Below are positions 1 through 13,067 of a DNA stretch of 64,000 nt, piece after piece (the first letter of the stretch is position 1; each line of letters begins with the position of its first letter). Made by a program: the position numbers and the translations under genes. This stretch comes from Thiohalocapsa marina. GTDB taxonomy: Bacteria > Pseudomonadota > Gammaproteobacteria > Chromatiales > Chromatiaceae. Under the pieces are notes generated by a model. The model ran no database searches. It saw only the letters and a list, made by a program, of their open reading frames with translations, and was not told the DNA's origin. The DNA lies in assembly GCF_008632335.1 (NCBI RefSeq), contig NZ_VWXX01000001.1:269290-333289 (forward strand). The letters are read 5' to 3'.

Positions 1-554
1 AGTTCGTGCCGCGCTATCTGCGCGGCGAGGCCTACGGCAACTATCCGCTGCCCATCGGCGATGGCCAGACCATCTCCCAGCCCTACATCGTCGCCGTGAT
101 GACGCATCTGGCGAACGTCGCGGCGGGTGACCATGTCTACGAACTCGGCACCGGCTCTGGCTACCAGGCGGCGGTGCTGGCGGAGATGGGCGCCGAGGTC
201 TACAGCGTCGAGATCGTGCCGGAGCTGGCGCAACGGGCCGCCGCGACCCTTCGCGCCCTGGGCTATGGCAACGCGCATGTGCGCGCCGGTGACGGCTATC
301 TGGGCTGGCCGGAGGCGGCGCCTTTCGACGCCATGCTGGTGACCGCCGCGCATCCGGAGATCCCGCAACCCCTGGTCGAACAGCTCAAGGTGGGTGGACG
401 CCTGGTGATGCCCCTCGGCGGACGCGACGCGATTCAGCAGCTCACGGTGCTGGAAAAACAGCCGGACGGCCGGCTGACCCAGCGTCAGCTGCTACCGGTG
501 CGCTTTGTCCCGGTCACCGGCCCGGAGGCAGCGCGCCGGGACGCTTGGCCCTGA
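1..554 (+). CDS. pcm: Protein-L-isoaspartate O-methyltransferase, 3' part
   Basis: Repairs isoaspartyl residues in damaged proteins using S-adenosylmethionine. The gene is cut by the window edge; about 183 C-terminal residues are visible, in frame from base 3. The family signature GDGQTISQPYIVAVMT is followed by the SAM-binding motif I ELGTGSGYQAAVLAE, an acidic VEIVPEL strand and a LVMPLGG C-terminal strand. Length and order fit an ordinary Pcm of about 215-220 residues. It converges on the PBP1A gene with only 6 bases between stop codons, and no terminator is evident between them. Confidence 0.93.
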   Translation, partial: FVPRYLRGEAYGNYPLPIGDGQTISQPYIVAVMTHLANVAAGDHVYELGTGSGYQAAVLAEMGAEVYSVEIVPELAQRAAATLRALGYGNAHVRAGDGYLGWPEAAPFDAMLVTAAHPEIPQPLVEQLKVGGRLVMPLGGRDAIQQLTVLEKQPDGRLTQRQLLPVRFVPVTGPEAARRDAWP

Positions 555-560
555 ACCGAC

Positions 561-3146
561 TCAGAACAGCTCATCCATCATCCTGGGGGCGGTCCGGTCG
601 CCCGGATCGCGGGCGTAGGCGATGGGATCGGGCCCCTGGGTGTCCAGCTGATATTCCGTGCGGATGTATTCCAGGATCTCGCCGTCCCTGCGCGGCTGGC
701 CGGTGTTGGCGTCGATGCGCACCGAGACCAGGCCGTCGGGGCGTCGGATCTCGGCGACGGGGATGCCGACGAGGGCATCGCGCATGAAATCGATCCACAT
801 GCCCAGGGCCGCCGTTCCACCCCACTCGCCGCGGCCCAGGGGGCGATTGTCGTCCATGCCCATCCAGGCCACTGCCACCAGTGCCGGCACATAGCCGGCA
901 AACCAGGAGTCCCGGGCCTCGTTGGTGGTGCCGGTCTTGCCGGCGATGTCATCGCGCTTGAGTTGCCTGGCGCGGGTGGCGGTGCCGGCGGTGATCACGT
1001 TGCGCAGCATCGAGTCCATGTTGTAGACGATGCGCGGGTCCAGCACCTGCTCGGCGTCGGGATCGTCCGACGCGCCCACCGGGTACACCCGGGCCTGGCC
1101 TTCGATAGCCTGCAACCAGCAGGAGACGCAGGCCCGGGGTGGATCGGCCTCGAACAACAGCCGGCCCTGCACGTCCTCGATGCGCTGGATCAGATAGGGC
1201 TCGATCCGGTAGCCGCCGTTGGCGAAGACACCGTAGGCGGCGGCCAGTTGCACCGGCGTGGTGGCGCCGCTGCCCAGGGCCAGGCTGTAGTTGGGCGGTA
1301 CATCGTCAGCGCGGAAGCCGAACCGCTGGACGAATTCACGGGTGTAGTCCACGCCCATGCGGTCGATGAGATTCACCGTGGCCAGGTTGCGTGACCGGGT
1401 CAGCGCCACGCGGATGCGGATGGGCCCCAGGTGCTTGTCGTCGGCATTCCGCGGCGCCCAGTCGCCGAACACCTGGGGCTCGTCCCGTACCAGGCTGGCC
1501 GGTGTGTAGCCCTTGCCGAGGCCCGCGGCATAGACGAAGGGCTTGAAGGTCGAGCCCGGTTGCCGCCGGGCATCCGCCGCCCGGTTGAACTTGGACCACT
1601 CGAACGCGTAGCCGCCGGACAACGCGCGGATGGCGCCGTCCTCCGGCTGCAAGGCCACCAGCGCGCCGCCGACGGTGGGGACCTGGGTCAACAGCCAACG
1701 CCCGTCCGTCGCCTGCCGCAGTCGCACCACGTCCCCCGCCGTCACCACATCACTGACGCGCCGGGGCCTTGGACCGCGCCGGTTCTCCGTCCTGTAGCGC
1801 CGCAGGTGCTCCACCTGGGACAGCTGCAGGCGCTCGCTGCGGCCGTCGCCGAGATAGACCTCCGCCGTCTGGGCATCCACGGCGGTGACGATCCCCACCG
1901 GGAGACCTGGCACATCCGGGCGCTGCTGCAGATCGGCGTCCAGGGCGGATTGGCCCCAACCGGCGATGTCCGCCAGCTGCGCCTCGGCGCCGTGATAGCC
2001 GTGGCGCTGGTTGTAGTCCGTCAGCGCCTGGCGCAGGGCGGCGTCGGCGGACTGCTGCAGTCGCTCGTCCAGGGTGGTGATGACCCGTAGCCCCAGGCTG
2101 TAGGCCTGCTCATCGCCGAAGCGGCGTACCACCTCCTGTCGCGCCATCTCAGCCACATAGCCGGCGCGGAAGGCGATCGGCGGTTGGTAGGGCAGCGCCG
2201 TGGGCGCAGCGGCCCGCGCCGTCGCGTGCCGTTCGGCATCGATGTAGCCCAGCGCCAGCATCCGGTCGAGGATGTAGTTGCGTCGCTCCAGCGCGCGCTC
2301 GGGGTTGGACAGCGGGTTGTTGGCCGAGGGCGCCTTGGGCAGCCCCGCCAGGGTGGCCATCTCCGCCAGGGTCAGGTCGTACAGGGTCTTGTTGTAGTAC
2401 AGCTCTGCGGCGGTGGAGACGCCGTAGGCGCGGTGGCCGAAGAAGATCTTGTTGAGGTACAGCTCCAGGATCTGGGTCTTGCTCAGCGTCGCCTCCATGC
2501 GCATCGCCAGCAGGATCTCCGAGAGCTTGCGCTGGAAGGTCTTCTCCGGCGTGAGAAAGAAATTGCGCGCCACCTGCATGGTGATGGTGCTGCCGCCCTG
2601 GCTCGGCGTGCCGCTGCGGATAACGGCATAGGTCGCCCGGGCCAGGCCCACGGGATCGAAGCCGATGTGGTCGAAAAAGCGGCTGTCCTCCGCCGCCAGG
2701 AAGGCATTGACCAGATCCGGCGGGATGGCGTCGAAGGCCACTGCTCGGCGGCGTTGCACGCCGAATTCCCCCATTAGCGAGCCGTCCGCCGTATAGATCC
2801 GCAGCGGCTCCTCGAACTTCACCTCCAGCAGCGTATCGGTGTCCGGCAAGTCTTGCACGGCCGTGTGGATGATGACGGAGGCGCCGATGAGCCCCAGCAT
2901 CGCCAGGTCCAGCGGCACCGCCAGCGGCGTGGCCACCAGGCGGGCGAACCAGTCGAACAGGGCGAACAGGCCCCACCGGCGGTGGTGGTGATGCTCTGGG
3001 TGATGGTGCGGATGATGGCGCAGGGAATTGTCCAGAACAGGGCCCACCCGGTCGTGATGCGCCGGCGACGCTCGATCTCCCCGGGCCGTCAGAGCTTCCC
3101 GCCGACCATTTCCGGATGCGGTCCGTGCGCTTCGTCGCCTGGTCAT
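561..3146 (-). CDS. mrcA: Penicillin-binding protein 1A (bifunctional transglycosylase/transpeptidase)
   Basis: Class A PBP that polymerises and cross-links peptidoglycan in the periplasm, 861 residues from this ATG. A membrane anchor lies near residues 67-95. The GT51 domain carries EDSRFFDHIGFD with the catalytic Glu near residue 151, and GGSTITMQVARN. The transpeptidase domain has the nucleophile motif STFK near 531, SRN near 595 and KTGTT near 735. An OB-like insert lies between the two domains, as in PBP1A. The cytoplasmic N-terminus is unusual: residues 44-55 are mostly histidine (HHPHHHPEHHHH). The first 40 residues are low complexity, so translation could also begin further in, but no internal Met exists before the anchor. 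The divergent TetR gene begins 112 bases away. Confidence 0.95.
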   Translation of the reverse strand: MTRRRSARTASGNGRREALTARGDRASPAHHDRVGPVLDNSLRHHPHHHPEHHHHRRWGLFALFDWFARLVATPLAVPLDLAMLGLIGASVIIHTAVQDLPDTDTLLEVKFEEPLRIYTADGSLMGEFGVQRRRAVAFDAIPPDLVNAFLAAEDSRFFDHIGFDPVGLARATYAVIRSGTPSQGGSTITMQVARNFFLTPEKTFQRKLSEILLAMRMEATLSKTQILELYLNKIFFGHRAYGVSTAAELYYNKTLYDLTLAEMATLAGLPKAPSANNPLSNPERALERRNYILDRMLALGYIDAERHATARAAAPTALPYQPPIAFRAGYVAEMARQEVVRRFGDEQAYSLGLRVITTLDERLQQSADAALRQALTDYNQRHGYHGAEAQLADIAGWGQSALDADLQQRPDVPGLPVGIVTAVDAQTAEVYLGDGRSERLQLSQVEHLRRYRTENRRGPRPRRVSDVVTAGDVVRLRQATDGRWLLTQVPTVGGALVALQPEDGAIRALSGGYAFEWSKFNRAADARRQPGSTFKPFVYAAGLGKGYTPASLVRDEPQVFGDWAPRNADDKHLGPIRIRVALTRSRNLATVNLIDRMGVDYTREFVQRFGFRADDVPPNYSLALGSGATTPVQLAAAYGVFANGGYRIEPYLIQRIEDVQGRLLFEADPPRACVSCWLQAIEGQARVYPVGASDDPDAEQVLDPRIVYNMDSMLRNVITAGTATRARQLKRDDIAGKTGTTNEARDSWFAGYVPALVAVAWMGMDDNRPLGRGEWGGTAALGMWIDFMRDALVGIPVAEIRRPDGLVSVRIDANTGQPRRDGEILEYIRTEYQLDTQGPDPIAYARDPGDRTAPRMMDELF

Positions 3147-3257
3147 GGTCTAGCAAGGTCGCCTGTGCCTAGTCTTGTGCGTGGTCTTTTGCGTGGTCTT
3201 GCGCACGGTCGGGTTCGGACGCAGCCGGTGTTGGGTATACACTACGCCACATTGCGA

Positions 3258-3977
3258 ATGAACCGGTATCAGACAGTGACTGACAAAGACATGGCCCCCG
3301 CGGGTGAACAGAACACCCGCGATCGGCTGCTGCAGGCGGCCATCGAGGTATTCGCCGAGTTTGGCTACGAGGCCGCTACCATCCGCGAGATCTGCAGCCG
3401 GGCCGATGCCAACGTGGCGGCGGTGCATTATCACTTCGGCGACAAGCGCCGTCTGTACGAGGCCATCTACGATACCCTGTTTCGGACCCTGCGCAACGGC
3501 CGCACGCCGTTTCTGCCGGCCGAGGCGCCGCCGGAGGAGCGCCTGCGGGTCTACATCCGCGCCTTGTTCGAGGAGATCTTCTTCTGCGGCGTCGACGCCC
3601 AGCAGCAGGTCCAGCTCAGCACCATCTACCTGTCCGAGATGGCCACCCCGAGCGAGGTGCTGGACCGTATCGTCACCGAGCACCTGGAGCCGGATGCGCA
3701 TGAACTCTACGACATCATCGCCGCCCTGATCGGCCGTCGGCCCGACGACGAGATCACCATCGACTGCGCCGCCAGCGTCGCCGGCCAGGTGCTGTACTAC
3801 TATCATGCCGGCCCGATCATCGCCCGGCTGCATCCCGACCGCGCCCCGGTGCCGGAACGCATCGACGCGCTGGTGGAGCAGATCTGGCAATTCTCCCTGG
3901 GCGGCATCCAGCAGGTGGTGCAGGCCCACGCGCACCGGGAGCAGGACTCGGACGAGGCCGCCGATCACGGCTGTTGA
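3258..3977 (+). CDS. TetR-family regulator with CerR/YbiH-type C-terminal domain
   Basis: DNA-binding repressor of about 239 residues from the ATG at 3258; an in-frame ATG at 3291 would give 228. The N-terminal helix-turn-helix is classical TetR: TRDRLLQAAIEVFAEFGYEA, TIREICSRADANVAAVHYHF and GDKRRLYEAIYD. The C-terminal half (FEEIFFCGVDAQQQVQLSTI, then a C-terminal LVEQIWQFSLGGIQ helix) resembles the DUF1956/CerR ligand domain. The open frame extends far upstream, but that part overlaps mrcA antisense and has no protein-like features. It is divergent from mrcA and convergent with pnp. The ligand and targets are not evident. Confidence 0.85.
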   Translation: MNRYQTVTDKDMAPAGEQNTRDRLLQAAIEVFAEFGYEAATIREICSRADANVAAVHYHFGDKRRLYEAIYDTLFRTLRNGRTPFLPAEAPPEERLRVYIRALFEEIFFCGVDAQQQVQLSTIYLSEMATPSEVLDRIVTEHLEPDAHELYDIIAALIGRRPDDEITIDCAASVAGQVLYYYHAGPIIARLHPDRAPVPERIDALVEQIWQFSLGGIQQVVQAHAHREQDSDEAADHGC

Positions 3978-4020
3978 GGCTGGTCGCCAGGATTGCGACC
4001 AACCCGGCTGGATGGTGACC

Positions 4021-4050
4021 AAAAAAAAGGGGCCCTGAAGGCCCCTTTTT
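4021..4050. terminator. Bidirectional intrinsic terminator between tetR and pnp
   Basis: Inverted repeat GGGGCC (4029-4034) / GGCCCC (4040-4045) with loop CTGAA. Eight A precede it and five T follow, so it works as a stem plus U-tract in both directions. It sits between the convergent stop codons of the TetR gene and pnp. Confidence 0.9.
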
Positions 4051-4072
4051 CACTTGCCGGCAGACGCGGCGG

Positions 4073-6178
<2,106 letters not shown>

Positions 6179-6221
6179 GTGCTGGGTCCTCTATCTGGGT
6201 CCACGGGGAGGGAGGCGACGA

Positions 6222-6270
6222 TGGCCGACCGGCGGCAGCGGCTTGGGGCCGCCAATCCGCCGATCGGCCA
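6222..6270 (-). promoter_or_regulatory. Long rpsO-pnp intercistronic hairpin, probable RNase III site
   Basis: Between the rpsO stop and the pnp start, the transcript folds into a 13-pair outer stem (GGCCGATCGGCGG with CCGCCGGTCGGCC, one G-U). An inner 6-pair stem GGCGGC/GCCGCT is capped by CCCAA. No U-tract follows on the minus strand, so it is not an ordinary terminator. Position matches the enterobacterial RNase III processing hairpin that controls pnp autoregulation; that role is inferred here. Confidence 0.7.
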
Positions 6271-6278
6271 GGGACCCG

Positions 6279-6548
6279 TCAGCGACGGAGTCCGAGGGTC
6301 TGGATCAGTGCGCGATAACGGTCCAGGTCCTTGCGCTTCAGGTAGTCGAGCAGCTTGCGCCGCGAATTGACCATGCGCACCAGGCCACGACGGGAATGGT
6401 GGTCGTGCTTGTGCTCGGCGAAATGCCCGGTCAGCTGCTTGATACGGGCGGTCAGCAAGGCCACCTGAACTTCCGGAGAGCCGGTGTCGTTGGTGCCTCG
6501 GCCGTGCTCCTCGATGATCTGACGTTTCTCTTCTGCGGTCATGGTCAT
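6279..6548 (-). CDS. rpsO: 30S ribosomal protein S15
   Basis: Primary 16S rRNA-binding protein of the small subunit, 89 residues, standard length. Family-typical segments include [39 protein letters not shown] and the C-terminal [20 protein letters not shown]. The start is preceded by an AGAGGAG ribosome-binding site. It lies between truB and pnp in the conserved operon. The 125-base leader upstream could carry S15 autoregulation, as in other bacteria, but no specific pseudoknot was assigned. Confidence 0.98.
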   Translation of the reverse strand: MTMTAEEKRQIIEEHGRGTNDTGSPEVQVALLTARIKQLTGHFAEHKHDHHSRRGLVRMVNSRRKLLDYLKRKDLDRYRALIQTLGLRR

Positions 6549-6673
6549 TGTCTGGCTCCTCTGTTGAGCGTTGATGATGGTCCGATGCCGAGCGACAACC
6601 GAGTCGTCGGGGCCGCCCCAACAATGACCTCAGGGCGGACCGGACCGGAAAGAAACCGGTTATGAAAAGTCTG

Positions 6674-7624
<951 letters not shown>

Positions 7625-7631
7625 AGTTGCC

Positions 7632-8078
7632 TTAGTTGTGTGTTCGGGTCGGCTGACTGCCCGACGCCGGTGCTTCGCCATCACCGGCAGGGGAATCGGC
7701 GTCATCGCCGTGGGTGTCCGCAACAGCCTGCTCGATCAGTGCGGAGAGCCGCTCGCCATCGAGCACCGAGTCATCGTGCACGAAGTGCAACTGGGGCACC
7801 GTGCGCAGTCGCACCCGGCGCGCCAGCTGAGCCCGCAGATAGCCGGCGAGGGTACCATTGAGCAGGCGTTGCTGCCCGGGGCCGCAGTCGTCCAGCGGAA
7901 AGCAGGTGAAGTAGACCTTCGCATGGGACAGGTCGCGGCTGACGCGTACCTCCTGCAAGGTGATCTCGCCCAGGCGCGGGTCTTTGACTCCACCGCGCAG
8001 GATCAGCGTCAGCTCGCGCAGCAGCTCGGCGCCGATGCGCTCGCTGCGGTCGAAGTCGCGCCCGCCGACGCGGCTCAT
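7632..8078 (-). CDS. rbfA: Ribosome-binding factor A
   Basis: Late 30S maturation factor, 148 residues from the ATG at 8078 (MSRVGGRDFDRSERIGAELL). The KH-like fold signatures are present: LILRGGVKDPRLGEITLQEV, SRDLSHAKVYFTCF and an LRTVPQLHFVHDDS strand. The last 25 residues are acidic and disordered (GDDADSPAGDGEAP). The open frame continues upstream into infB, but those residues are not family-like. It lies between infB and truB in the conserved operon. Confidence 0.96.
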   Translation of the reverse strand: MSRVGGRDFDRSERIGAELLRELTLILRGGVKDPRLGEITLQEVRVSRDLSHAKVYFTCFPLDDCGPGQQRLLNGTLAGYLRAQLARRVRLRTVPQLHFVHDDSVLDGERLSALIEQAVADTHGDDADSPAGDGEAPASGSQPTRTHN

Positions 8079-8106
8079 GCGCCCCACCCCAGTGACTGCG
8101 GCGGCC

Positions 8107-10917
8107 TCACAGCTGGCGCGCCCGCTCGGTGCGCTCGAACACCTCGATCTGATCACCGGGCTGCACGTCGTTATAGTTCTTCACGCCGATACCGCACTCG
8201 GTGCCGGCCTTGACCTCCGCCACGTCATCCTTGAACCGCCGCAGCGACTCCAACGCACCCTCGTAGATGACCACGTTGTCGCGCAGCACGCGGATCGGGT
8301 TATTGCGCTTGATCAGGCCCTCGGTGACCATGCAGCCGGCAATGGCGCCGAACTTGGACGAGCGGAATACATCGCGCACCTGGGCCAGACCGATGATCTC
8401 CTCGGTGACGATGGGGCTGAGCAGACCGGAGATGGCCTGTTTCACGTCGTCGATGAGCTCGTAGATGATGGAGTAGTAGCGCAGATCCAGGCCGCGCTCC
8501 TCCACCACCCGCCGGGCGGCGGCATCGGCGCGCACGTTGAAGCCCAGCATGATGGCGTTGGAGGTGACCGCCAGGTTGGCATCGGACTCGGTGATGCCGC
8601 CGACGCTGGAGGCGACCACGTTGACCTTGACCTCGTCGTTGGAGAGCTTCACCAAGGCGTCCTTCAGCGCCTCGACGCTGCCCTGCACGTCGGCCTTCAG
8701 GATCAGGTTGACGCTCTTCAGCTCGCCCTCCTTGAGCTGGGAGAAGAGCTGATCCAGGTTGGCCGCGCGCTGCTCGTCCATGCGCGTCTGGCGCTCACGC
8801 TCCTGGCGCAGTTCCGCCACCTCGCGGGCCTTGCGCTCGTCGGCGACGGCGATGACATCATCGCCCGCGTTGGGCGCGCCGGACAGGCCGAGCACCTGTA
8901 CCGGGATCGACGGACCCGCCTGCTTCACCGCGCGGCCGGCCTCGTCGAACATGGCGCGCACGCGGCCGTACTCGCAGCCGCTGACGATGGTGTCGCCGAG
9001 CCGCAGGGTGCCGGACTGGACCAGCACCGTGGCCACGGGTCCGCGGCCCTTCTCGACACTGGACTCGACGATGGTGCCATGGGCGGCGCTGTCCACCGGC
9101 GCGCTCAGTTCCAGCACCTCGGCCTGCAGCAGTACGGCGTCCAGCAGGTCGTCGATGCCGTCGCCGGTCTTGGCGGACACCTTCACCAGCATCGTCTCGC
9201 CGCCCCACTCCTCGGGCACGATCTCGTGCTGGGTCAGCTCCTGCATGACGCGGTCCGGATTGGCGTCCGGCTTGTCCATCTTGTTCACGGCCACGACGAT
9301 GGGCACGCCGGAGGCGCGCGCATGCTGGATCGCCTCGACGGTCTGCGGCATCACGCCGTCATCCGCGGCCACCACCAGGATGACGATGTCCGTCGCCTTG
9401 GCGCCACGGGCGCGCATGGCAGAGAACGCGGCATGGCCGGGGGTGTCGAGGAACGAGATGGTGCCCTTGTCGGTGTCGACGTGGTAGGCGCCGATATGCT
9501 GGGTGATGCCGCCTGCCTCGCCGGCGGCGACCTTGGCGCGGCGGATGTAGTCCAGCAGCGAGGTCTTGCCGTGGTCGACGTGGCCCATGATGGTGACCAC
9601 CGGCGGCCTCGGCCTGTGTTCGGCCTGGCCGGTCTCCGCCTCCAGCAGGCTCATCAGGTTGTCTTCGGCGTCACGGGTCTTGGCCTCGACAGGCTTGTGG
9701 CCCATCTCCTCCACCAGGATCATCGCTGTGTCGCGGTCCAGCGTCTGGTTGATGGTGACCATCACACCCTGCTTGAACAATTCCTTGACCACCTCGGCCG
9801 CCTTCACGGACATGCGCGCTGCCAGCTCGGCGACGGTGATGGACTCCGGCACCTCGACCTCGCGCACCAGTGGCGCGGTGGGCCGCTGGAAGCCGTGCTT
9901 GTCCTGCAGTTGCGGTTTCGACGCCTTGCGCCGACGGCGTGCCGCGGGACGGCTGATGACATCCACGCCGCTGGTCTCTTCCTCGTAGTCGGAGGCACCG
10001 GCGCGCTTGCCGCGGGCGGGTTCCTTGCGGCCGCCCTTCTTTGCCGCCTTGTCCTTGCCCAGGTCGTCGCGATCCGGCTTTTCGGGGTGTTTCTTGGCGT
10101 GCTTGCGCTGGCGCTCCTGCTCCTTCTGCTCCGCCTCGGCGGATTCGCCAGCGACCAGGGTTGCCGGCTCAGCTCCCGCCTCAGGGCCAGCCTCGGCCTC
10201 GGTCTCCGCGGCCATGGCAGCGCGAGCGGCCGCTTCCTCGGCCTGCTTCGCCCGCGCCTGTTCCTCCGCCCGACGACGGGCCTCGTCCTCGGCGCGGCGG
10301 CGGGCCTCGTCCTCGCGGCGCTGGCGCTCCTGCGCTTCCTGCTCGGCCAGCCGCCGGGCATCTTCCTCCGCCCGCCGCTCCTCGAGCTCGGCACGACGGC
10401 GCTGCTCATCCAGCAGCGGCCGGGTGGAGCGCGCTGCAGGGCCCTGGCGCTGCGCCGGTCGTGCGTCTGTTCGCTGGTCCGAACGCTGGCCTGGGCGCTG
10501 GTCCGGTCGGGGCGGTGTGGCGGCGGCAGGCTGCGCCTCTTCGCGCCGCACATAGGTCCGCTTGCGCCGCACCTCGACATTCACGGTCTTCGCCGCCCGC
10601 GGGGCCGGCGCCCGACTGCCGACGGTCGGTCGGCTGGCCGCACCGGTGCGCGGTGCCGCCTGGGGCTGGCGCAGTTCGCCCACGGTCTTGCGCTTGAGGG
10701 TCACCCGCTGGGGCGCCGCCTCGGACTCGTCCGGCTCTTTCTTGCCGTGACTGCGCCGCAGATAGCCGAGCAGCTGCAGCTTTTCCTGCTCGGTAATGGT
10801 CGCGTCGGCGCCGGTGACGTCGATCCCCGCCTCCTTCAGCTGAGACAAAAGCCGTTCGACCGGGATCCCCACGGTCGACGCAAGCTGTTTAACAGTGACA
10901 TCACTACTCATAGACAC
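8107..10917 (-). CDS. infB: Translation initiation factor IF-2
   Basis: GTPase that brings initiator tRNA to the 30S subunit, 936 residues. Order of parts: an N-terminal IF2_N helical domain ([20 protein letters not shown], residues 7-50); a long charged linker with [22 protein letters not shown] repeats (about 90-330); a second IF2_N domain; then the G domain with [12 protein letters not shown] near residue 444, DTPGHAAF (G3) and NKMDKPDA (G4); then domains II-IV. The start is supported by GGAGG just before ATG at 10917. It follows nusA by 9 bases. Confidence 0.98.
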   Translation of the reverse strand: MSMSSDVTVKQLASTVGIPVERLLSQLKEAGIDVTGADATITEQEKLQLLGYLRRSHGKKEPDESEAAPQRVTLKRKTVGELRQPQAAPRTGAASRPTVGSRAPAPRAAKTVNVEVRRKRTYVRREEAQPAAATPPRPDQRPGQRSDQRTDARPAQRQGPAARSTRPLLDEQRRRAELEERRAEEDARRLAEQEAQERQRREDEARRRAEDEARRRAEEQARAKQAEEAAARAAMAAETEAEAGPEAGAEPATLVAGESAEAEQKEQERQRKHAKKHPEKPDRDDLGKDKAAKKGGRKEPARGKRAGASDYEEETSGVDVISRPAARRRRKASKPQLQDKHGFQRPTAPLVREVEVPESITVAELAARMSVKAAEVVKELFKQGVMVTINQTLDRDTAMILVEEMGHKPVEAKTRDAEDNLMSLLEAETGQAEHRPRPPVVTIMGHVDHGKTSLLDYIRRAKVAAGEAGGITQHIGAYHVDTDKGTISFLDTPGHAAFSAMRARGAKATDIVILVVAADDGVMPQTVEAIQHARASGVPIVVAVNKMDKPDANPDRVMQELTQHEIVPEEWGGETMLVKVSAKTGDGIDDLLDAVLLQAEVLELSAPVDSAAHGTIVESSVEKGRGPVATVLVQSGTLRLGDTIVSGCEYGRVRAMFDEAGRAVKQAGPSIPVQVLGLSGAPNAGDDVIAVADERKAREVAELRQERERQTRMDEQRAANLDQLFSQLKEGELKSVNLILKADVQGSVEALKDALVKLSNDEVKVNVVASSVGGITESDANLAVTSNAIMLGFNVRADAAARRVVEERGLDLRYYSIIYELIDDVKQAISGLLSPIVTEEIIGLAQVRDVFRSSKFGAIAGCMVTEGLIKRNNPIRVLRDNVVIYEGALESLRRFKDDVAEVKAGTECGIGVKNYNDVQPGDQIEVFERTERARQL

Positions 10918-10926
10918 CTCCGCAAG

Positions 10927-12429
10927 CTAGTCCTGCTCCGACTCGGCGAACCAGGGCTCGCGCGCCTTCATGATCAGATGGGCGGCGCGCTCCTCATCCA
11001 TGTTTTCGAACGCCAGCAGTTCGTCCACCGACTGCTCGGCCAGGTCATCCATGGTCGCAATGCCCCGGCGCGCCAGCGCGTAGGCCAATGCCTCGTCCAT
11101 TCCGTCCATCGCCAGCAGGTCGTCGGACGGGACCGCGTCGAGGGTTTCCTCGTTGGCGATGGCCCGCGTCACCAGCGCGTCCTTGGCCCGCTCGCGCAGG
11201 GTCGCCACCAGCTCGTCGTCGAACTCGGCGATGGCCGACAGCTCCACCTCTGGCACATAGGCCACCTCGTCGATGGTGGTGAAGCCTTCTTCCACGAGCA
11301 CCCCGGCGACATCCTCGTCCACCTGCAGTTGCTCCATGAAATTGGCGGCGAGCCGACGGCCCTCTTCCTCGCTCTTGGCGGCGGCGTCCTCCTCGCTCAT
11401 GACGTTGAGGTTCCAGCCGGTGAGCTGGCTGGCGAGGCGCACGTTCTGACCGCCGCGGCCGATGGCCTGGGACAGATTTTCTTCCTTCACCGCCACATCC
11501 ATGCTGTCGGCGTCCTCGTCGATGACGATGGACACCACATCCGCCGGCGACATGGCGTTGATGACGAACTGGGCCGGGTTCTCGTCCCAGAGGATGATGT
11601 CCACCCGCTCGCCGTTCAGCTCGTTGGACACCGCCTGCACCCGCGAGCCGCGCATGCCGACGCAGGCGCCGACGGGATCGATGCGGGGGTCCTTGGTGCG
11701 CACCGCGATCTTGGCCCGCAGCCCCGGGTCGCGTGCCGCGGCGACGATCTCGATGTTGCCTTCGCCCACCTCCGGCACTTCGAGCCGGAACAGCTCGATC
11801 AGCAACCGCGGTGCGGTGCGGCTGACGAACAGCTGCGGCCCCTTGGGCTCGGAGCGTACCTCATACAGCAGCCCGCGCAGACGGTCGCCGGGGCGGACGT
11901 TCTCGCGCGGGATCACCTGATCCCGCGGCACCAAGGCCTCGGCGTTATTGCCCAGGTCGAGCACGATGGTGCCGCGCTCGGCCTTCTTGACAATGCCGGT
12001 GATCAGCTCGCCCTCGCGCTCCTTGAACAGCTCGACGATCTTGGCCCGCTCGGCCTCGCGCACCTTCTGCACGATGACCTGCTTGGCGGTCTGCGCAGCG
12101 ATGCGGCCGAACAGCACCGACTCGATGGGCTCCTCGATGAAGTCACCCAGATCTAGCTCCGGCTCCAGCTCCTTGGCCGCCGACAGGGTGATCATGCGCT
12201 CCGGCGCCTCCAGCGGCTGGCCATCCGTATCCTCGACAATCTCCCAGCGGCGGAAGGTCTCGTAGTCACCGGTGTCGCGATTGATGGCCACGCGCGCCTC
12301 GATGTCGCCACCGTGCTTCTTGCGCGTGGCCGACGCGAGGGCCGCCTCCATGGCCTCGAAGATGATCTCTTTGTCGACGTCTTTCTCGTTCGAGACAGCC
12401 TCGACAACCAACAGAATTTCTTTACTCAT
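10927..12429 (-). CDS. nusA: Transcription termination/antitermination protein NusA
   Basis: RNA polymerase-associated factor controlling pausing, termination and antitermination. Start at the ATG at 12429 ([20 protein letters not shown], 500 residues); five upstream codons also lie in frame. The parts are an N-terminal RNAP-binding domain; an S1 domain ([20 protein letters not shown]); KH1 and KH2 ([20 protein letters not shown] and [20 protein letters not shown]); and two C-terminal acidic helix-hairpin-helix repeats (residues about 365-500). Two C-terminal repeats are typical of proteobacterial NusA. It is preceded by rimP with a 15-base gap. Confidence 0.98.
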   Translation of the reverse strand: MSKEILLVVEAVSNEKDVDKEIIFEAMEAALASATRKKHGGDIEARVAINRDTGDYETFRRWEIVEDTDGQPLEAPERMITLSAAKELEPELDLGDFIEEPIESVLFGRIAAQTAKQVIVQKVREAERAKIVELFKEREGELITGIVKKAERGTIVLDLGNNAEALVPRDQVIPRENVRPGDRLRGLLYEVRSEPKGPQLFVSRTAPRLLIELFRLEVPEVGEGNIEIVAAARDPGLRAKIAVRTKDPRIDPVGACVGMRGSRVQAVSNELNGERVDIILWDENPAQFVINAMSPADVVSIVIDEDADSMDVAVKEENLSQAIGRGGQNVRLASQLTGWNLNVMSEEDAAAKSEEEGRRLAANFMEQLQVDEDVAGVLVEEGFTTIDEVAYVPEVELSAIAEFDDELVATLRERAKDALVTRAIANEETLDAVPSDDLLAMDGMDEALAYALARRGIATMDDLAEQSVDELLAFENMDEERAAHLIMKAREPWFAESEQD

Positions 12430-12444
12430 GCATGTGATCCGCAA

Positions 12445-12903
12445 TCAGAATTCCGGCTCGAGTCGAGCGCTGTCGATCGAATCGAACGGCAAGCTCACCC
12501 GCCCCTCGTCGGTGTCGAGCAGGACGTTGCGGCCGTCGATCCCGGCGAGCGTTCCGCTGAACCGACGCCGGCCGTCGAGCTTGCTGCCGAGACGAATGTT
12601 GGCGCGCGATCCGCTGAAGCGCTGAAAATGCGTCAGGTCGAACAGCGGGCGATCCAGCCCCGGCGAAGAGACCTCGAGGTCGTATTCACCGGCGATGGGA
12701 TCCTCGACGTCGAGCACACTGCTGAGCTGGCGGCTGACCGTCTCGCAGTCTTCCAGCGTGATGCCGCGCGCGTGATCGATGTAGACGCGCAGAACAGCCC
12801 CGCGCCCGCCAGGACTCACCTGCTCCACGCCCACCAGTTCGTAGCCCATCGGCTCGACAACCGACGCCACCAGCGTCGCCACCGATGCCTGTACCGTTCG
12901 CAT
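12445..12903 (-). CDS. rimP: Ribosome maturation factor RimP
   Basis: Assists 30S subunit maturation, 152 residues, usual length. Characteristic stretches: GYELVGVEQVSPGGRGAVLR, VYIDHARGITLEDCETVSRQ and YDLEVSSPGLDRPLFDLTHF. It is the first protein gene of the rimP-nusA-infB operon. The region ahead of its ATG lacks a clear Shine-Dalgarno sequence and instead contains two tandem hairpin-plus-U-tract terminators and a sigma70-like promoter. Operon entry may therefore be controlled by attenuation. Confidence 0.97.
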   Translation of the reverse strand: MRTVQASVATLVASVVEPMGYELVGVEQVSPGGRGAVLRVYIDHARGITLEDCETVSRQLSSVLDVEDPIAGEYDLEVSSPGLDRPLFDLTHFQRFSGSRANIRLGSKLDGRRRFSGTLAGIDGRNVLLDTDEGRVSLPFDSIDSARLEPEF

Positions 12904-12920
12904 AATTGTCTGTATAGAAA

Positions 12921-12942
12921 CAAAAAATGGGCCAGTGGCCCA
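12921..12942 (-). terminator. Intrinsic terminator T2 just upstream of rimP
   Basis: Minus-strand stem TGGGCC/GGCCCA with a 3-base loop, followed by six U. It ends about 18 bases before the rimP start codon, so transcripts from the upstream promoter must read through it to express the operon. Confidence 0.75.
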
Positions 12943-12990
12943 GTTGATGCCTGCCCATGCCGATCCGTTCGGCCAGGCGGCGGATGAACA

Positions 12991-13011
12991 AAAAAAACCC
13001 CGCGATCGGGG
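12991..13011 (-). terminator. Intrinsic terminator T1 in the rimP leader
   Basis: Minus-strand stem CCCCG/CGGGG with a 4-base loop ATCG, followed by seven U. It would end a roughly 70-nt RNA begun at the promoter near 13068-13096. That product is either an attenuated leader or a separate small RNA. Confidence 0.8.
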
Positions 13012-13067
13012 GTCCTACCGTAAATTCAATCCACGGGACTCATCACGCGCTTCACCTAAGCCCTGGA

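Noticed and set aside
2853..3257. N-terminal extension of the TetR regulator
   Set aside because: The frame is open upstream, but the sequence lies antisense to the mrcA 5' end and is not protein-like; the TetR fold begins after 3258.
7960..12156. Plus-strand open frame of about 1400 codons
   Set aside because: It is the antisense of infB and nusA, which are unmistakable; the plus-strand translation is His/Leu/Gly-rich and family-less, as expected for a GC-rich shadow frame.
13021..13060. Hammerhead-ribozyme-like string GTGATGAGTCCCGTGG on the minus strand in the rimP leader
   Set aside because: The invariant CUGANGA and GAAA core positions are not met, and the flanking stems do not form.
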